NCBI GenBank assembly: GCA_002746395.1
Contig: NVXA01000014.1
Coordinates: forward strand, 3,397-11,629
Reading direction: 5' to 3'
From: Paracoccaceae bacterium
Lineage (GTDB): Bacteria > Pseudomonadota > Alphaproteobacteria > Rhodobacterales > Rhodobacteraceae
Length of the DNA stretch: 8,233 nt
Below, piece after piece: positions 1 to 5,607 of the stretch. The notes beneath the pieces were generated by a model that was not told the DNA's origin, did not search any database, and worked only from the letters and a program-made list of their open reading frames with translations. The number at the start of each line of letters is the position of its first letter. Position 1 is the first letter of the stretch. The position numbers and the translations under genes are program-made.

Positions 1-677
1 CCTTTGCCTTCAGGAAGGGGCGCGCCGGACATCCATTGTGTGGGTTTTAAGCCCCCTAAAACGGTCCGCGAGGTATGGCATTGCGCGCAGTGGGCCAGCC
101 CTTCGACCAGATATTGGCCGCGTGAAGGCTCGCCCGAAATTGGGTCGTCGTTAAGGTATAAAAGCTTCCATAAACCAAGTGCGCGGCGAAAGCGGAAGGG
201 TAACGGCAGGTCGTGCGCCTGATTGGCTTGGCTTGAGGCTGGCAGCGTAGCAAGGAAGGCGCGTAGATCGACGATATCTTCCAGTTTCACGCGCGAATAA
301 GACGTGTAGGGGAACGCCGGATAATAGTGCTGCCTGTCAGGTGAAACGCCTTTCAACATCGCATTGGCCAAATCACGTGCGGACCAATCACCGATGCCGA
401 AATCAACGTCAGACGATATGTTTGGCGCATAGAATGTGCCAAAGCCGGAAGGGAATTCGCGGCCACCCGTTAGCACCAATTTGTCGGTGCCCTGCGCTTT
501 GGGCGCGGCATGGCAAGAGGCGCAACCGCCGGCATAGAAAACGTCGCGACCCTTTTGAACATCGCCGGTTTGTGTAAACACCGCGTTGTCAGGCAGGGTT
601 GCAGGGGCGGAGAATATCCACAAAGCACCCGCGACAAGTGCCGCGAATGCGAGAGTTAATTTCAGTAATCTATGCAT
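1..677 (-). CDS. Diheme c-type cytochrome, C-terminus cut by window edge
   Basis: My own reverse-strand reading gives 225 codons with no stop before the window edge. The start is the ATG at 677-675, preceded by a GAAGG five to six bases upstream. Residues 1-26 are a hydrophobic signal peptide or uncleaved anchor. Two haem-binding CxxCH motifs are seen: CASCH at 52-56 and CAQCH at 197-201, so this is a diheme class I protein. The stretch FGTFYAPNISSD, then GIGDWS and YYPAFPYTSY, is typical of the COG2010-type cytochromes that act as electron-transfer subunits of periplasmic dehydrogenases. Its partner here is unknown. The gene lies 8 bases after the cytochrome c556 gene and is very probably co-transcribed with it. 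Oddity: neither usual Met position after the first haem is Met (PAF at 120-122, SRV at 128-130), so the distal ligand of haem 1 is not obvious. Family certain, substrate unknown. Confidence 0.88.
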   Translation of the reverse strand, partial: MHRLLKLTLAFAALVAGALWIFSAPATLPDNAVFTQTGDVQKGRDVFYAGGCASCHAAPKAQGTDKLVLTGGREFPSGFGTFYAPNISSDVDFGIGDWSARDLANAMLKGVSPDRQHYYPAFPYTSYSRVKLEDIVDLRAFLATLPASSQANQAHDLPLPFRFRRALGLWKLLYLNDDPISGEPSRGQYLVEGLAHCAQCHTSRTVLGGLKPTQWMSGAPLPEGK

Positions 678-685
678 TTATGCCT

Positions 686-1156
686 TCAGCGTTTAATCCG
701 ATAGCTTTTGTGGCAAGCTTTACAATTGCCGGCAAGCTCGGTGAAAACGGCTTCGAACTCATCTATTGTGCCGGGTGCGGCGGCCTTGGCAGCGCTGGAA
801 TCTGCGATGAACTTTGCCATCGCTGTGTTAAACCCTGCTGTATCAGACCAGATTGCGGGGCCAGCGGTACTGCGCATGTTTTCGGCGGCACCGGCAGGGA
901 ATAACCCGGCCAATGCAAGGGCACCGGTGTTGATTGTCGCCAAGGCGGTTTGTGCGGTTATGGGGTCAAACGGGACTTCCCATTTCAACATGCCGGCGGA
1001 CAAACCTGTGGCAGCACCGATGTTTTGCATGATATTGATGCGAAGCGTTACCGGATCGTTAACATCTGCCGTCACCAGATTATGGCTTCCGGCGTTGGCC
1101 GAAACGGCGAGGGTCGCTGCGGTGGCGACTGCCAGTATACGCATGGAATATTTCAT
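686..1156 (-). CDS. Cytochrome c556-like class II c-type cytochrome
   Basis: The 156-residue protein has a Sec signal peptide (about 1-22, cleavage after ANA) and a C-terminal CKACH haem motif at 145-149 followed by KSYR. This is the layout of the four-helix-bundle cytochrome c'/c556 class. Met43, in the first helix (RINIMQN), is where c556-type members carry the sixth haem ligand, suggesting low-spin Met/His coordination rather than an open cytochrome c' site. The start is supported by GGGAGA six bases upstream of the ATG; Met5 is an alternative. It is a soluble periplasmic electron carrier by family. It is first in a two-gene unit with the diheme cytochrome, whose start lies 8 bases past this stop, so the two probably exchange electrons. 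The redox partner enzyme is not in the window. Confidence 0.9.
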   Translation of the reverse strand: MKYSMRILAVATAATLAVSANAGSHNLVTADVNDPVTLRINIMQNIGAATGLSAGMLKWEVPFDPITAQTALATINTGALALAGLFPAGAAENMRSTAGPAIWSDTAGFNTAMAKFIADSSAAKAAAPGTIDEFEAVFTELAGNCKACHKSYRIKR

Positions 1157-1319
1157 AATGTGTCTCCCGTCGATGATAATTATTGGAGCGCAGGTGAATT
1201 GCTTCCTGACTCAACGATTAAACTACCCCAAATTTTAAGAATTAACTAACAATTTACTGTGATTGCCTGTGGCGCAGAATTCGGCGATGTATAAGATTGT
1301 TCTGGAATGGAGACCGGTG
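1157..1319. other. Divergent intergenic region, AT-rich
   Basis: This gap separates the leftward cytochrome operon from the rightward small ORF and DUF3572 gene. It is clearly AT-richer than its surroundings (about 1205-1260) and must hold both promoters. A TATAAG at 1290-1295 could be a -10 element for the rightward genes, but I see no good -35 at the right distance. On the minus strand, TTAATT and TTTAAT separated by 17 bases form only a weak candidate pair. I found no convincing FNR-type or other palindromic operator. Confidence 0.35.
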
Positions 1320-1394
1320 ATGAAACATATATTTGCAACTATAGCACTGTCATTTTGGGCGGCAGGCGCGGCGTCTGCGTTGTCTTACCCATGA
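1320..1394 (+). CDS. 24-residue signal-peptide-like small ORF, overlapping DUF3572 start
   Basis: ATG at 1320 opens 24 codons ending in TGA at 1392-1394. The product begins MKHIFATIALSFW and continues through a hydrophobic core to an ASA site with only four residues after it. It therefore looks exactly like a Sec signal peptide with almost nothing behind it. A GGAG at 1309-1312 sits seven bases before the ATG, a good Shine-Dalgarno. Its stop overlaps the ATG of the DUF3572 gene (ATGA), and that gene has no ribosome-binding site of its own, so translational coupling is likely. It may be a leader peptide, a membrane micropeptide, or the surviving 5' end of a degraded secreted-protein gene. No homolog is recognised. 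Confidence 0.45.
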   Translation: MKHIFATIALSFWAAGAASALSYP

Positions 1395-1684
1395 AGGATA
1401 GTATATTAAATCGCGCGCAGGCGGAGCATGTCGGCATTCAGGTGTTGGGCTGGTTGGCGGGGCATGACGATATGCTGACGCAGTTTTTAGGCATGACCGG
1501 GATCGCGGCGGATGATTTGCGCGTTCGGGCGCAGGAGCCGGAGTTTCTGGGCTTCGTGCTGGACTTTTTGCTAAGTGATGACGCGATGGTTCTGGCATTT
1601 TGCGAAGAGGCTGGTCTAGCGAGTGAAACCCCGATGTTCGCGCGGGCCGCTTTGCCCGGCGGTGATGTGCCTAACTGGACATAA
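1391..1684 (+). CDS. DUF3572 family protein
   Basis: The 97-residue product matches my recollection of the alphaproteobacterial DUF3572 family, small cytosolic proteins of about 90-100 residues with no assigned function. Recognisable features are AEHVGIQVLGWLAGHDD (11-27), QFLGMTGIAADDLR (31-44), EFLGFVLDFLLSDD (51-64) and a tail ARAALPGGDVPNW. There is no signal peptide, membrane segment or metal motif. The start at 1391 is chosen because family similarity begins there and its ATG overlaps the preceding 24-codon ORF's stop. The in-frame ATG at 1307 adds 28 residues of unfamily-like sequence with no ribosome-binding site. There is no Shine-Dalgarno before 1391, so expression probably depends on the upstream small ORF. 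Confidence 0.8.
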   Translation: MKDSILNRAQAEHVGIQVLGWLAGHDDMLTQFLGMTGIAADDLRVRAQEPEFLGFVLDFLLSDDAMVLAFCEEAGLASETPMFARAALPGGDVPNWT

Positions 1685-1717
1685 AAATGCCACGCTGAAG
1701 GTTGTTCGGCGTGGCAT
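1683..1717 (-). terminator. Intrinsic terminator of the Ala-rich protein gene
   Basis: ATGCCACGC (1687-1695) and GCGTGGCAT (1709-1717) form a perfect 9-bp stem around a 13-base loop. Read on the minus strand the stem runs into five T residues (1687-1683), the classic intrinsic layout. It lies 27 bases beyond the stop of the leftward Ala-rich gene. On the plus strand no T-tract follows, so it should act poorly for the DUF3572 gene, whose TAA stop the minus-strand T-tract touches. Confidence 0.75.
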
Positions 1718-1743
1718 CGCAAGTTTGACCCAAGGTCGATAGT

Positions 1744-2181
1744 TTAGTAGGACGAATCCGTTTCTGTAGCACCCTCAACAACGCTGTTGATTGCATCGGA
1801 AACAGCGTTTGCGGCGGCTTCTGCGGCGGCCTGTGCCGCAGCCTCGGCTTCGGCGGCCAAGTCGGCAGCAGCTTTCTCGGCGGCTTCCTGTGCGGCTTTA
1901 AGGGCGGCAGCGGCAGCTTCTTCGGCGGCCTCGGCGGCGGCTTTTGCAGCAGCTTCGGCTTCGGCAACCGCTTTGGCGGCAGCTTCTGCGGCGGCGGTTT
2001 CGGCAGCCTCTGTTGCGGCGGCTTCAGCGGCAGCGGCCTCTGCGGCGGCTTGCGCAGCAGCTTCGGCTTCAGCTTGTGCGGTAGCCATGGCTACGGCTTC
2101 GGCGGCTTTGTTTTGGGAATACATATAGTATCCAGTACCGGCGGCGGCGAGGATAACGATAATGGCAATAATCTTTTTCAT
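1744..2181 (-). CDS. Membrane-anchored Ala/Glu-rich repeat protein, function unknown
   Basis: The 145-residue product starts MKKIIAIIVILAAAGTGYYMY, a short basic end plus one hydrophobic helix (about 4-21) that fits a signal anchor. Residues 25-127 are almost only Ala with regularly spaced Glu, Gln and Lys, predicting one very long, straight alpha-helix like the central rod of TolA. A 15-residue block beginning AEAEAAAQAA occurs at 37 and 110, with a Lys variant at 73, giving a ~36-residue repeat. The acidic tail EGATETDSSY ends the protein. The start at 2181 has GGAGG nine bases upstream and a promoter just beyond. The in-frame ATG at 2244 would add 21 unsupported residues. It could be a periplasm-spanning spacer, but no domain is recognised at either end and low complexity makes homology unreliable. 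That it is a real gene is supported by promoter, ribosome-binding site and terminator together. Confidence 0.72.
   Translation of the reverse strand: MKKIIAIIVILAAAGTGYYMYSQNKAAEAVAMATAQAEAEAAAQAAAEAAAAEAAATEAAETAAAEAAAKAVAEAEAAAKAAAEAAEEAAAAALKAAQEAAEKAAADLAAEAEAAAQAAAEAAANAVSDAINSVVEGATETDSSY
1810..2073 (-). repeat. Three diverged ~108-111 bp coding repeats in the Ala-rich gene
   Basis: The block encoding AEAEAAA(Q/K)AAAEAA appears at 2029-2073, 1924-1965 and 1810-1854. The shared DNA core gcagcagcttcggcttc starts at 2054 and 1946 (108 apart) and, with two changes, at 1835 (111 apart). Spacing is 36 and then 37 codons, so the gene probably grew by in-frame duplication. The GCN-rich stretches between the cores are less regular. 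Confidence 0.65.
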
Positions 2182-2202
2182 GGCGCGTGGCCTCCGTAAT
2201 AA

Positions 2203-2231
2203 AATATAACCGTGTGCGAGCATCACGTTAA
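2203..2231 (-). promoter_or_regulatory. Candidate sigma-70 type promoter of the Ala-rich gene
   Basis: On the minus strand TTAACG (2231-2226) and TATATT (2208-2203) are separated by exactly 17 bases. They match 4 of 6 and 5 of 6 consensus positions. Transcription would start near 2196, right at the GGAGG ribosome-binding site (2195-2191), giving a very short leader. This is inference from pattern only. Confidence 0.38.
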
Positions 2232-2328
2232 CCAATTCTCGCAATAACTGCCCATTACCCGCAAAATTGCCGTTTGGCCATGATTATATGATCGTGACCC
2301 CATCTCGGCAGAAAGCCGCTTGGCGGCG

Positions 2329-2370
2329 GCGCTCACGGCGCGTCACCCAGAAGTGACCGGGTGTGAGCGC
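2329..2370. repeat. Two-tier intergenic palindrome
   Basis: Outer arms GCGCTCAC (2329-2336) and GTGAGCGC (2363-2370) pair perfectly over 8 bp. Inner arms GTCAC (2342-2346) and GTGAC (2353-2357) pair around a CCAGAA loop, with a 5 by 5 internal mismatch between the tiers. There is no T-tract on either side, so it is not an ordinary terminator. It lies about 76 bases before the lipoprotein start and 150 bases before the leftward Ala-rich gene. It could be a regulator binding site, an mRNA leader structure or a dispersed palindromic element. The rest of the 2182-2446 gap shows only a short cggc/gccg hairpin at 2306-2318. Confidence 0.55.
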
Positions 2371-2446
2371 TAAACTACGTGTTTCCCGCACAACTTGTGC
2401 TAACAGTTCAGACACTTACCCAATTTCACAACATGAAGGTGTTAAA

Positions 2447-2611
2447 ATGATCAAAACAATAGTTGTAGTACTTGGGCTTAGCCCGCTGCTGGCCTGTGTG
2501 CCAATGGAAGATAACATGACCACAGAAGCGATGATGGACGACGGTGCCGCAATGCACGCTGATGCGGCGATGGATGGCGACACGATGATGGATAGTGGCG
2601 ATACAATGTAG
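2447..2611 (+). CDS. Small Met/Asp-rich lipoprotein
   Basis: ATG 2447 has GAAGG (2435-2439) seven bases upstream, which decides the start over the in-frame 2363. The 54-residue product has a signal peptide and the lipobox LLAC with the lipidated Cys at 17, so it should be acylated and held on the periplasmic face of a membrane. The 38-residue mature part has 9 Met and 8 Asp, one His and no Lys or Arg. It ends in two near-repeats around AAMDGDTMMDSGDTM. Spaced Met with acid residues could bind a soft metal such as Cu(I), but that is speculation. No family is recognised; entericidin-like peptides are the nearest in size but lack this composition. The gene is monocistronic, with a strong terminator after it (2654-2697). 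Confidence 0.7.
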   Translation: MIKTIVVVLGLSPLLACVPMEDNMTTEAMMDDGAAMHADAAMDGDTMMDSGDTM

Positions 2612-2627
2612 TAACGGCTTTATCCGT

Positions 2628-3062
2628 TTAACTGACAACCAGTTGTTGCAGGGAAACCCGCAGCCCCTCCGGTAACGGAACGGGGCGGCGGGTTTTTGCG
2701 TTTACATAGACGTGGGTGAAGCGGGCCTCGGCGGCGGCGCGCTGGTCTTTCAGATTAAACAGCCCGATTTCGAACGTGACCGAGGTAGTACCGATGCGCG
2801 AAACCTTCAGCCCGACATCAAGCGGTTCTGGAAACCCCAGCGGGCCGTGAAACGTGCAGGCGGTGTCCACGACCAGTCCGACAATCTCGCCGCCCGGAAT
2901 ATCCAAACCGGCGTTTTCGATCAGCCACATGTTCACGGCTGTGTCTACATATTCGTAAAAAACCACGTTGTTCATATGGCCGTACATGTCATTGTCACGC
3001 CAACGGGTGGTCATTTGTTTGAACTGTGCATAGTCTGCACGACTGGATATTTCGCGTGCCAT
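2628..3062 (-). CDS. 4HBT-family acyl-CoA thioesterase
   Basis: The 144-residue protein has the hot-dog fold thioesterase signature at its N-terminus: RWRDNDMYGHMNNVVFYEY at 20-38. This corresponds to the family pattern R-W-x-D-x-D-x-x-G-H-x-N-N, with Asp25, Gly28, His29 and Asn32 the key positions. The body (VVDTACTFHGPLGFPEPLDVGLKVSRIG) and the Lys/Arg/Pro-rich end (KTRRPVPLPEGL) also fit. Members hydrolyse acyl-CoA thioesters in the cytosol; the acyl group cannot be told from sequence. Length is normal for the family. The ATG has AAGGGGG just upstream. Its 3' end converges on the lipoprotein gene with 16 bases between stops, and codons 122-137 contain that gene's terminator. It is divergent from the HAD gene across a 52-base gap. 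Confidence 0.88.
   Translation of the reverse strand: MAREISSRADYAQFKQMTTRWRDNDMYGHMNNVVFYEYVDTAVNMWLIENAGLDIPGGEIVGLVVDTACTFHGPLGFPEPLDVGLKVSRIGTTSVTFEIGLFNLKDQRAAAEARFTHVYVNAKTRRPVPLPEGLRVSLQQLVVS
2654..2697 (+). terminator. Intrinsic terminator of the lipoprotein gene, inside the thioesterase ORF
   Basis: AAACCCGC (2654-2661) pairs with GCGGGTTT (2688-2695), GCCCC (2663-2667) with GGGGC (2682-2686), and TCCG (2668-2671) with CGGA (2676-2679) around a GTAA tetraloop. That makes about 17 bp with one 1x1 mismatch and a two-base bulge. A run of five T (2693-2697) follows on the plus strand. It lies 43 bases after the lipoprotein stop and is fully inside the opposing thioesterase coding sequence. 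Confidence 0.75.
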
Positions 3063-3067
3063 CTGGC

Positions 3068-3107
3068 CCCCTTTATTGTCGGGGGTAGGCTAGCAACATT
3101 AAAGGGG
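3068..3107. repeat. Inverted repeat formed by two facing ribosome-binding sites
   Basis: CCCCTTTA (3068-3075) and TAAAGGGG (3100-3107) are perfect 8-bp inverted arms 24 bases apart. Each arm contains the Shine-Dalgarno of one of the two divergent genes (thioesterase to the left, HAD to the right). The symmetry may simply reflect two similar ribosome-binding sites. It could also form a hairpin hiding a start site if a transcript begins upstream of both. I see no convincing promoter in this 52-base gap. Confidence 0.5.
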
Positions 3108-3114
3108 TGAGCAA

Positions 3115-3810
3115 GTGGCAAAAATCAAAGGCTTGTTGTTTGACAAGGACGGAACATTATTCGATTTTCACGCAACGTGGGGCGTGTGGTGCGCCGGATT
3201 TATTGCCGATGTGTCAAAGGGCGACGGTGCGGTGGCCTCGGCTTTGGCCAAGGCAATGGATTACGATCTTGAAAACAGTGTGTTTCTGCCCTCAAGCGTG
3301 ATGATTGCAGATTCTATGGATGGGATTATGGATGCGGTGCATTCTGCGTTGCCTCATTGGGAACGTGACGCGTTGATGGAATATGTGGAGGAGACCGCCT
3401 CCAACGCCCCGCAAGCACCGGTTACGGATTTGGGTCCGCTTTTGGCGCGGTTTCGCAGCAATGGTTTGAAAATCGGTTTGGCCACGAACGATAACGAGGC
3501 CCCGGCGCGCGCGCACCTAGCCAGCGTAAGCGTGCTGGAGCATTTTGATTTCATCAGTGGCTGTGACACTGGGTTTGGTGCGAAACCTGAACCGGGGATG
3601 CTGTTGGGGTTCACAGATGCGATGGGATTGCACCCCTCAAAGGTGGCAATGATCGGTGACAGTACGCATGACTTGAAGGCGGGGCGCGCCGCAGGGATGG
3701 TTAACATCGGCGTTTTGACGGGGCCAGCCGTGGCTAGTGACCTCGCCCCCTTCGCTGATGTGGTGCTGCGCGATATCGGTGAAATACCGGAATGGCTTGG
3801 GTTGGATTAA
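3115..3810 (+). CDS. HAD-superfamily phosphatase, phosphoglycolate phosphatase-like
   Basis: A GTG start at 3115 with AAAGGGG seven bases upstream gives 231 residues. All four HAD motifs are present: DKDGT (nucleophile Asp10, acid Asp12), LATND with Thr124, Lys157 in GAKPEPG, and GDSTHD with Asp182 and Asp186. The insert between motif I and II (about 20-105) is a helical C1-type cap as in Gph-like enzymes. It should be a soluble Mg-dependent phosphomonoesterase. It is the first gene of the run leading into cbiD, 17 bases before it, with no terminator between. It could supply a phosphatase step linked to cobalamin, for instance on alpha-ribazole phosphate, but substrate cannot be read from sequence and general phosphoglycolate or nucleotide cleanup is as likely. 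The GTG at 3107 opens another frame and is ignored. Confidence 0.88.
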   Translation: MAKIKGLLFDKDGTLFDFHATWGVWCAGFIADVSKGDGAVASALAKAMDYDLENSVFLPSSVMIADSMDGIMDAVHSALPHWERDALMEYVEETASNAPQAPVTDLGPLLARFRSNGLKIGLATNDNEAPARAHLASVSVLEHFDFISGCDTGFGAKPEPGMLLGFTDAMGLHPSKVAMIGDSTHDLKAGRAAGMVNIGVLTGPAVASDLAPFADVVLRDIGEIPEWLGLD

Positions 3811-3827
3811 CGGGCTATAAGGGCTGG

Positions 3828-4880
3828 ATGACACACGAACCTGACAAAGTATTAAGACGCGGTTGGACCACGGGCGCTTGCGCGGCGGCGGCGGCCAAGT
3901 CCGCGTGCGCGGCGTTGTTGGGGCGCGGGTTTCGTGACCCTGTGTCGATCATCCTGCCTAAAGGCGAAGAACCGTCGTTCGCGCTTGAAGTCACCGCACA
4001 AGGCGAGGGTTGGGCCGAGGTCGGGATTATCAAAGATGCGGGCGATGACCCCGACGTAACCCACGGCGCGTTGATCAAGGCGAAGATATCGAAGGGGGAA
4101 GCAGGCCAAGGCTTGCGGTTTTATGCAGGCGAGGGTGTCGGGACGATCACCAAACCGGGGTTGCCGTTGCCAGTTGGTGAACCGGCGATCAATCCAGTGC
4201 CGCGTTTGATGATAGATCAGGCTATCACGGATGTTTTGGACGGGGCGGAACCGGATTTCGATGTCACCATTTCCATTCGCAACGGCGAGGCATTGGCGCT
4301 AAAAACATGGAACGGTCGGTTGGGAATTGTCGGTGGCTTGTCTGTTCTGGGAACGACGGGCATCGTGCGCCCCTTCAGTTGTTCATCGTGGATTGCCTCA
4401 ATTCATCGCGGGATTGATGTGGCTGTTGCGACAGGGCGCGAACATGTGATTGCCGCGACAGGGTCAACATCGGAACATGTGGCGCGGCAGATTTATGGCA
4501 TGAGCGAGGAAGATTGCCTCGATATGGGCGATTTTGCGGGGGGCGTGTTGAAGTATCTACGCAAACACCCGATCGCCAAGTTGACGATCGCTGGCGGTAT
4601 CGGAAAGATGACCAAACTGGCGCAAGGGGCAATTGATTTGCATTCGGGGCGTAGTCAGGTCGACTTTGAGGCGCTGGCAGAAATGTCCGGTTGCGCGGAG
4701 GTTTTGAACGCGACTACGGCATTGGATGCTTATAACATTTGCGGCGAACCGCTGGCGGCACAGGTCGCGAAACACGCGCGGGAAACGGCGTTGGGCGTTC
4801 TAAAAGGCGCGCCAGTTGCCGTTGAAACGATTGTGATTGACCGCTCCGGCAATATTATCGCACGGGCAGATTTCGAATGA
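3828..4880 (+). CDS. cbiD: Cobalt-precorrin-5B C1-methyltransferase CbiD
   Basis: The 350-residue product is a full-length CbiD. Key blocks are RRGWTTGACAAAAAKSA (10-26), the Gly/Pro-rich segment at 101-126 with GVGTITKPGLP and AINPVPR, RLGIVGGLSVLGTTGIVRP (164-182) and AGGIGKMTKLAQG (255-267). By family it transfers a methyl group from S-adenosylmethionine to C1 of the corrinoid ring during ring contraction, with loss of the acetaldehyde fragment. The start at 3828 fits the family N-terminus and has AAGGG just upstream. The ATG at 3792 would add 12 residues and overlap the HAD gene. Its stop overlaps the cobK ATG (ATGA), so the two consecutive pathway steps are translationally coupled. It is unusual beside cobN, because CbiD is classically the early-cobalt enzyme and CobF does this job in the aerobic route. 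Confidence 0.93.
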   Translation: MTHEPDKVLRRGWTTGACAAAAAKSACAALLGRGFRDPVSIILPKGEEPSFALEVTAQGEGWAEVGIIKDAGDDPDVTHGALIKAKISKGEAGQGLRFYAGEGVGTITKPGLPLPVGEPAINPVPRLMIDQAITDVLDGAEPDFDVTISIRNGEALALKTWNGRLGIVGGLSVLGTTGIVRPFSCSSWIASIHRGIDVAVATGREHVIAATGSTSEHVARQIYGMSEEDCLDMGDFAGGVLKYLRKHPIAKLTIAGGIGKMTKLAQGAIDLHSGRSQVDFEALAEMSGCAEVLNATTALDAYNICGEPLAAQVAKHARETALGVLKGAPVAVETIVIDRSGNIIARADFE

Positions 4881-5587
4881 TCCTGATTTTGGGCGGAACC
4901 CGCGACGCACATAAAATTGCGTTAGGTTTGGAAAATGCGGGAGCTGAATTCATAGTTTCACTGGCGGGTGCCACGCGCAATCCGGTGGAACGGTCGTACG
5001 CAACGCGCACAGGTGGGTTCGGTGGGGCTGATGGATTAGCCGAGTATTTAGGAAAAAGAGAAATCACGGGGTTAATTGATGCAACGCATCCGTTCGCGGC
5101 AAATATCAGCGGATCGGCGGCTGAAGCTGCCAGCATTTTAGGTGTGCCGCTGGTGCGATACGTCCGCCCTGCGTGGGATGTTAGCGGTTTTCACAGTGTT
5201 GGTGATCTGAACGCTGCTGCCCACGCGCTGCCTGCTGGCGCGCGGGCTTTCTTGACCGTTGGCGGCAAAAGCCTTCAACCGTTCATCCAGCGCGCCGATG
5301 TGTGGTTTTTGTTTCGCGGGGTCGATCCGATGGAAAATCCGTTTCAGCGAGGTCAGAGCCTGATTCAACGCCCGCCATTCACGTTGGAAGCCGAGGTTGC
5401 GTTGTTGAAAGCGCACCGGATCACGCATCTGGTCACCAAGAATTCAGGCGGCGGGCAGACTCGTGCCAAGCTCGACGCTGCGACACAATTGGGGGTATCT
5501 GTGATTATGGTTGAACGGCCCGTTTTGCCGGTGGTAGATAGCGCCTCGACGGTTTCGGACATTTTACGATGGGCCGCGGCGATATAA
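4877..5587 (+). CDS. cobK: Precorrin-6A reductase CobK
   Basis: The 236-residue protein has the CobK/CbiJ signatures: an N-terminal GGTRDA (6-11) in the dinucleotide-binding part, DATHPFAA (68-75), VRYVRPAW (93-100), TVGGKSLQPF (127-136) and LVTKNSGGGQT (185-195) followed by AKLDAA and MVERP. It uses NADPH to reduce precorrin-6A to dihydro-precorrin-6 in the cytosol, directly after the CbiD step. Length is normal. Start and the cbiD stop share ATGA, with no separate ribosome-binding site needed. CobK and CbiJ are one family, so metal-free or cobalt-bound substrate cannot be decided from this gene alone; cobN downstream favours the metal-free route. Confidence 0.93.
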   Translation: MILILGGTRDAHKIALGLENAGAEFIVSLAGATRNPVERSYATRTGGFGGADGLAEYLGKREITGLIDATHPFAANISGSAAEAASILGVPLVRYVRPAWDVSGFHSVGDLNAAAHALPAGARAFLTVGGKSLQPFIQRADVWFLFRGVDPMENPFQRGQSLIQRPPFTLEAEVALLKAHRITHLVTKNSGGGQTRAKLDAATQLGVSVIMVERPVLPVVDSASTVSDILRWAAAI

Positions 5588-5607
5588 GTATGCCCAAGGG
5601 GAAAAGT

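Noticed and set aside
708..1238. 176-codon plus-strand open frame over the cytochrome c556 gene
   Set aside because: The opposite strand encodes a complete cytochrome with signal peptide and CKACH motif; this frame has no family features.
1810..2073. Regular repeats considered as a CRISPR array
   Set aside because: The repeats are in-frame coding duplications at 108-111 bp, not short palindromic repeats with unique spacers.
1787..2128. Plus-strand open frame encoding an Ala/Ser-rich 113-residue protein opposite the Ala-rich gene
   Set aside because: GCN-rich DNA is open on both strands by composition. The minus-strand frame alone has a membrane anchor, ribosome-binding site, promoter and terminator.
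2363..2446. Longer in-frame start for the lipoprotein
   Set aside because: It would bury the signal peptide and lipobox behind 28 residues; the 2447 start has a good ribosome-binding site.
2613..2628. Short hairpin aacgg/ccgtt between the convergent stops as a bidirectional terminator
   Set aside because: It has only a 5-bp stem and no T-tract in either direction; the hairpin at 2654-2697 is far stronger for the plus strand.
3063..3114. Search for a cobalamin riboswitch before the HAD-cbiD operon
   Set aside because: The 52-base gap is too short for the B12 element, and I saw no convincing B12-box context elsewhere in the window.
3792..3827. Upstream ATG for cbiD overlapping the HAD gene
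   Set aside because: It would add 12 residues not typical of CbiD, and the 3828 ATG has AAGGG directly upstream.
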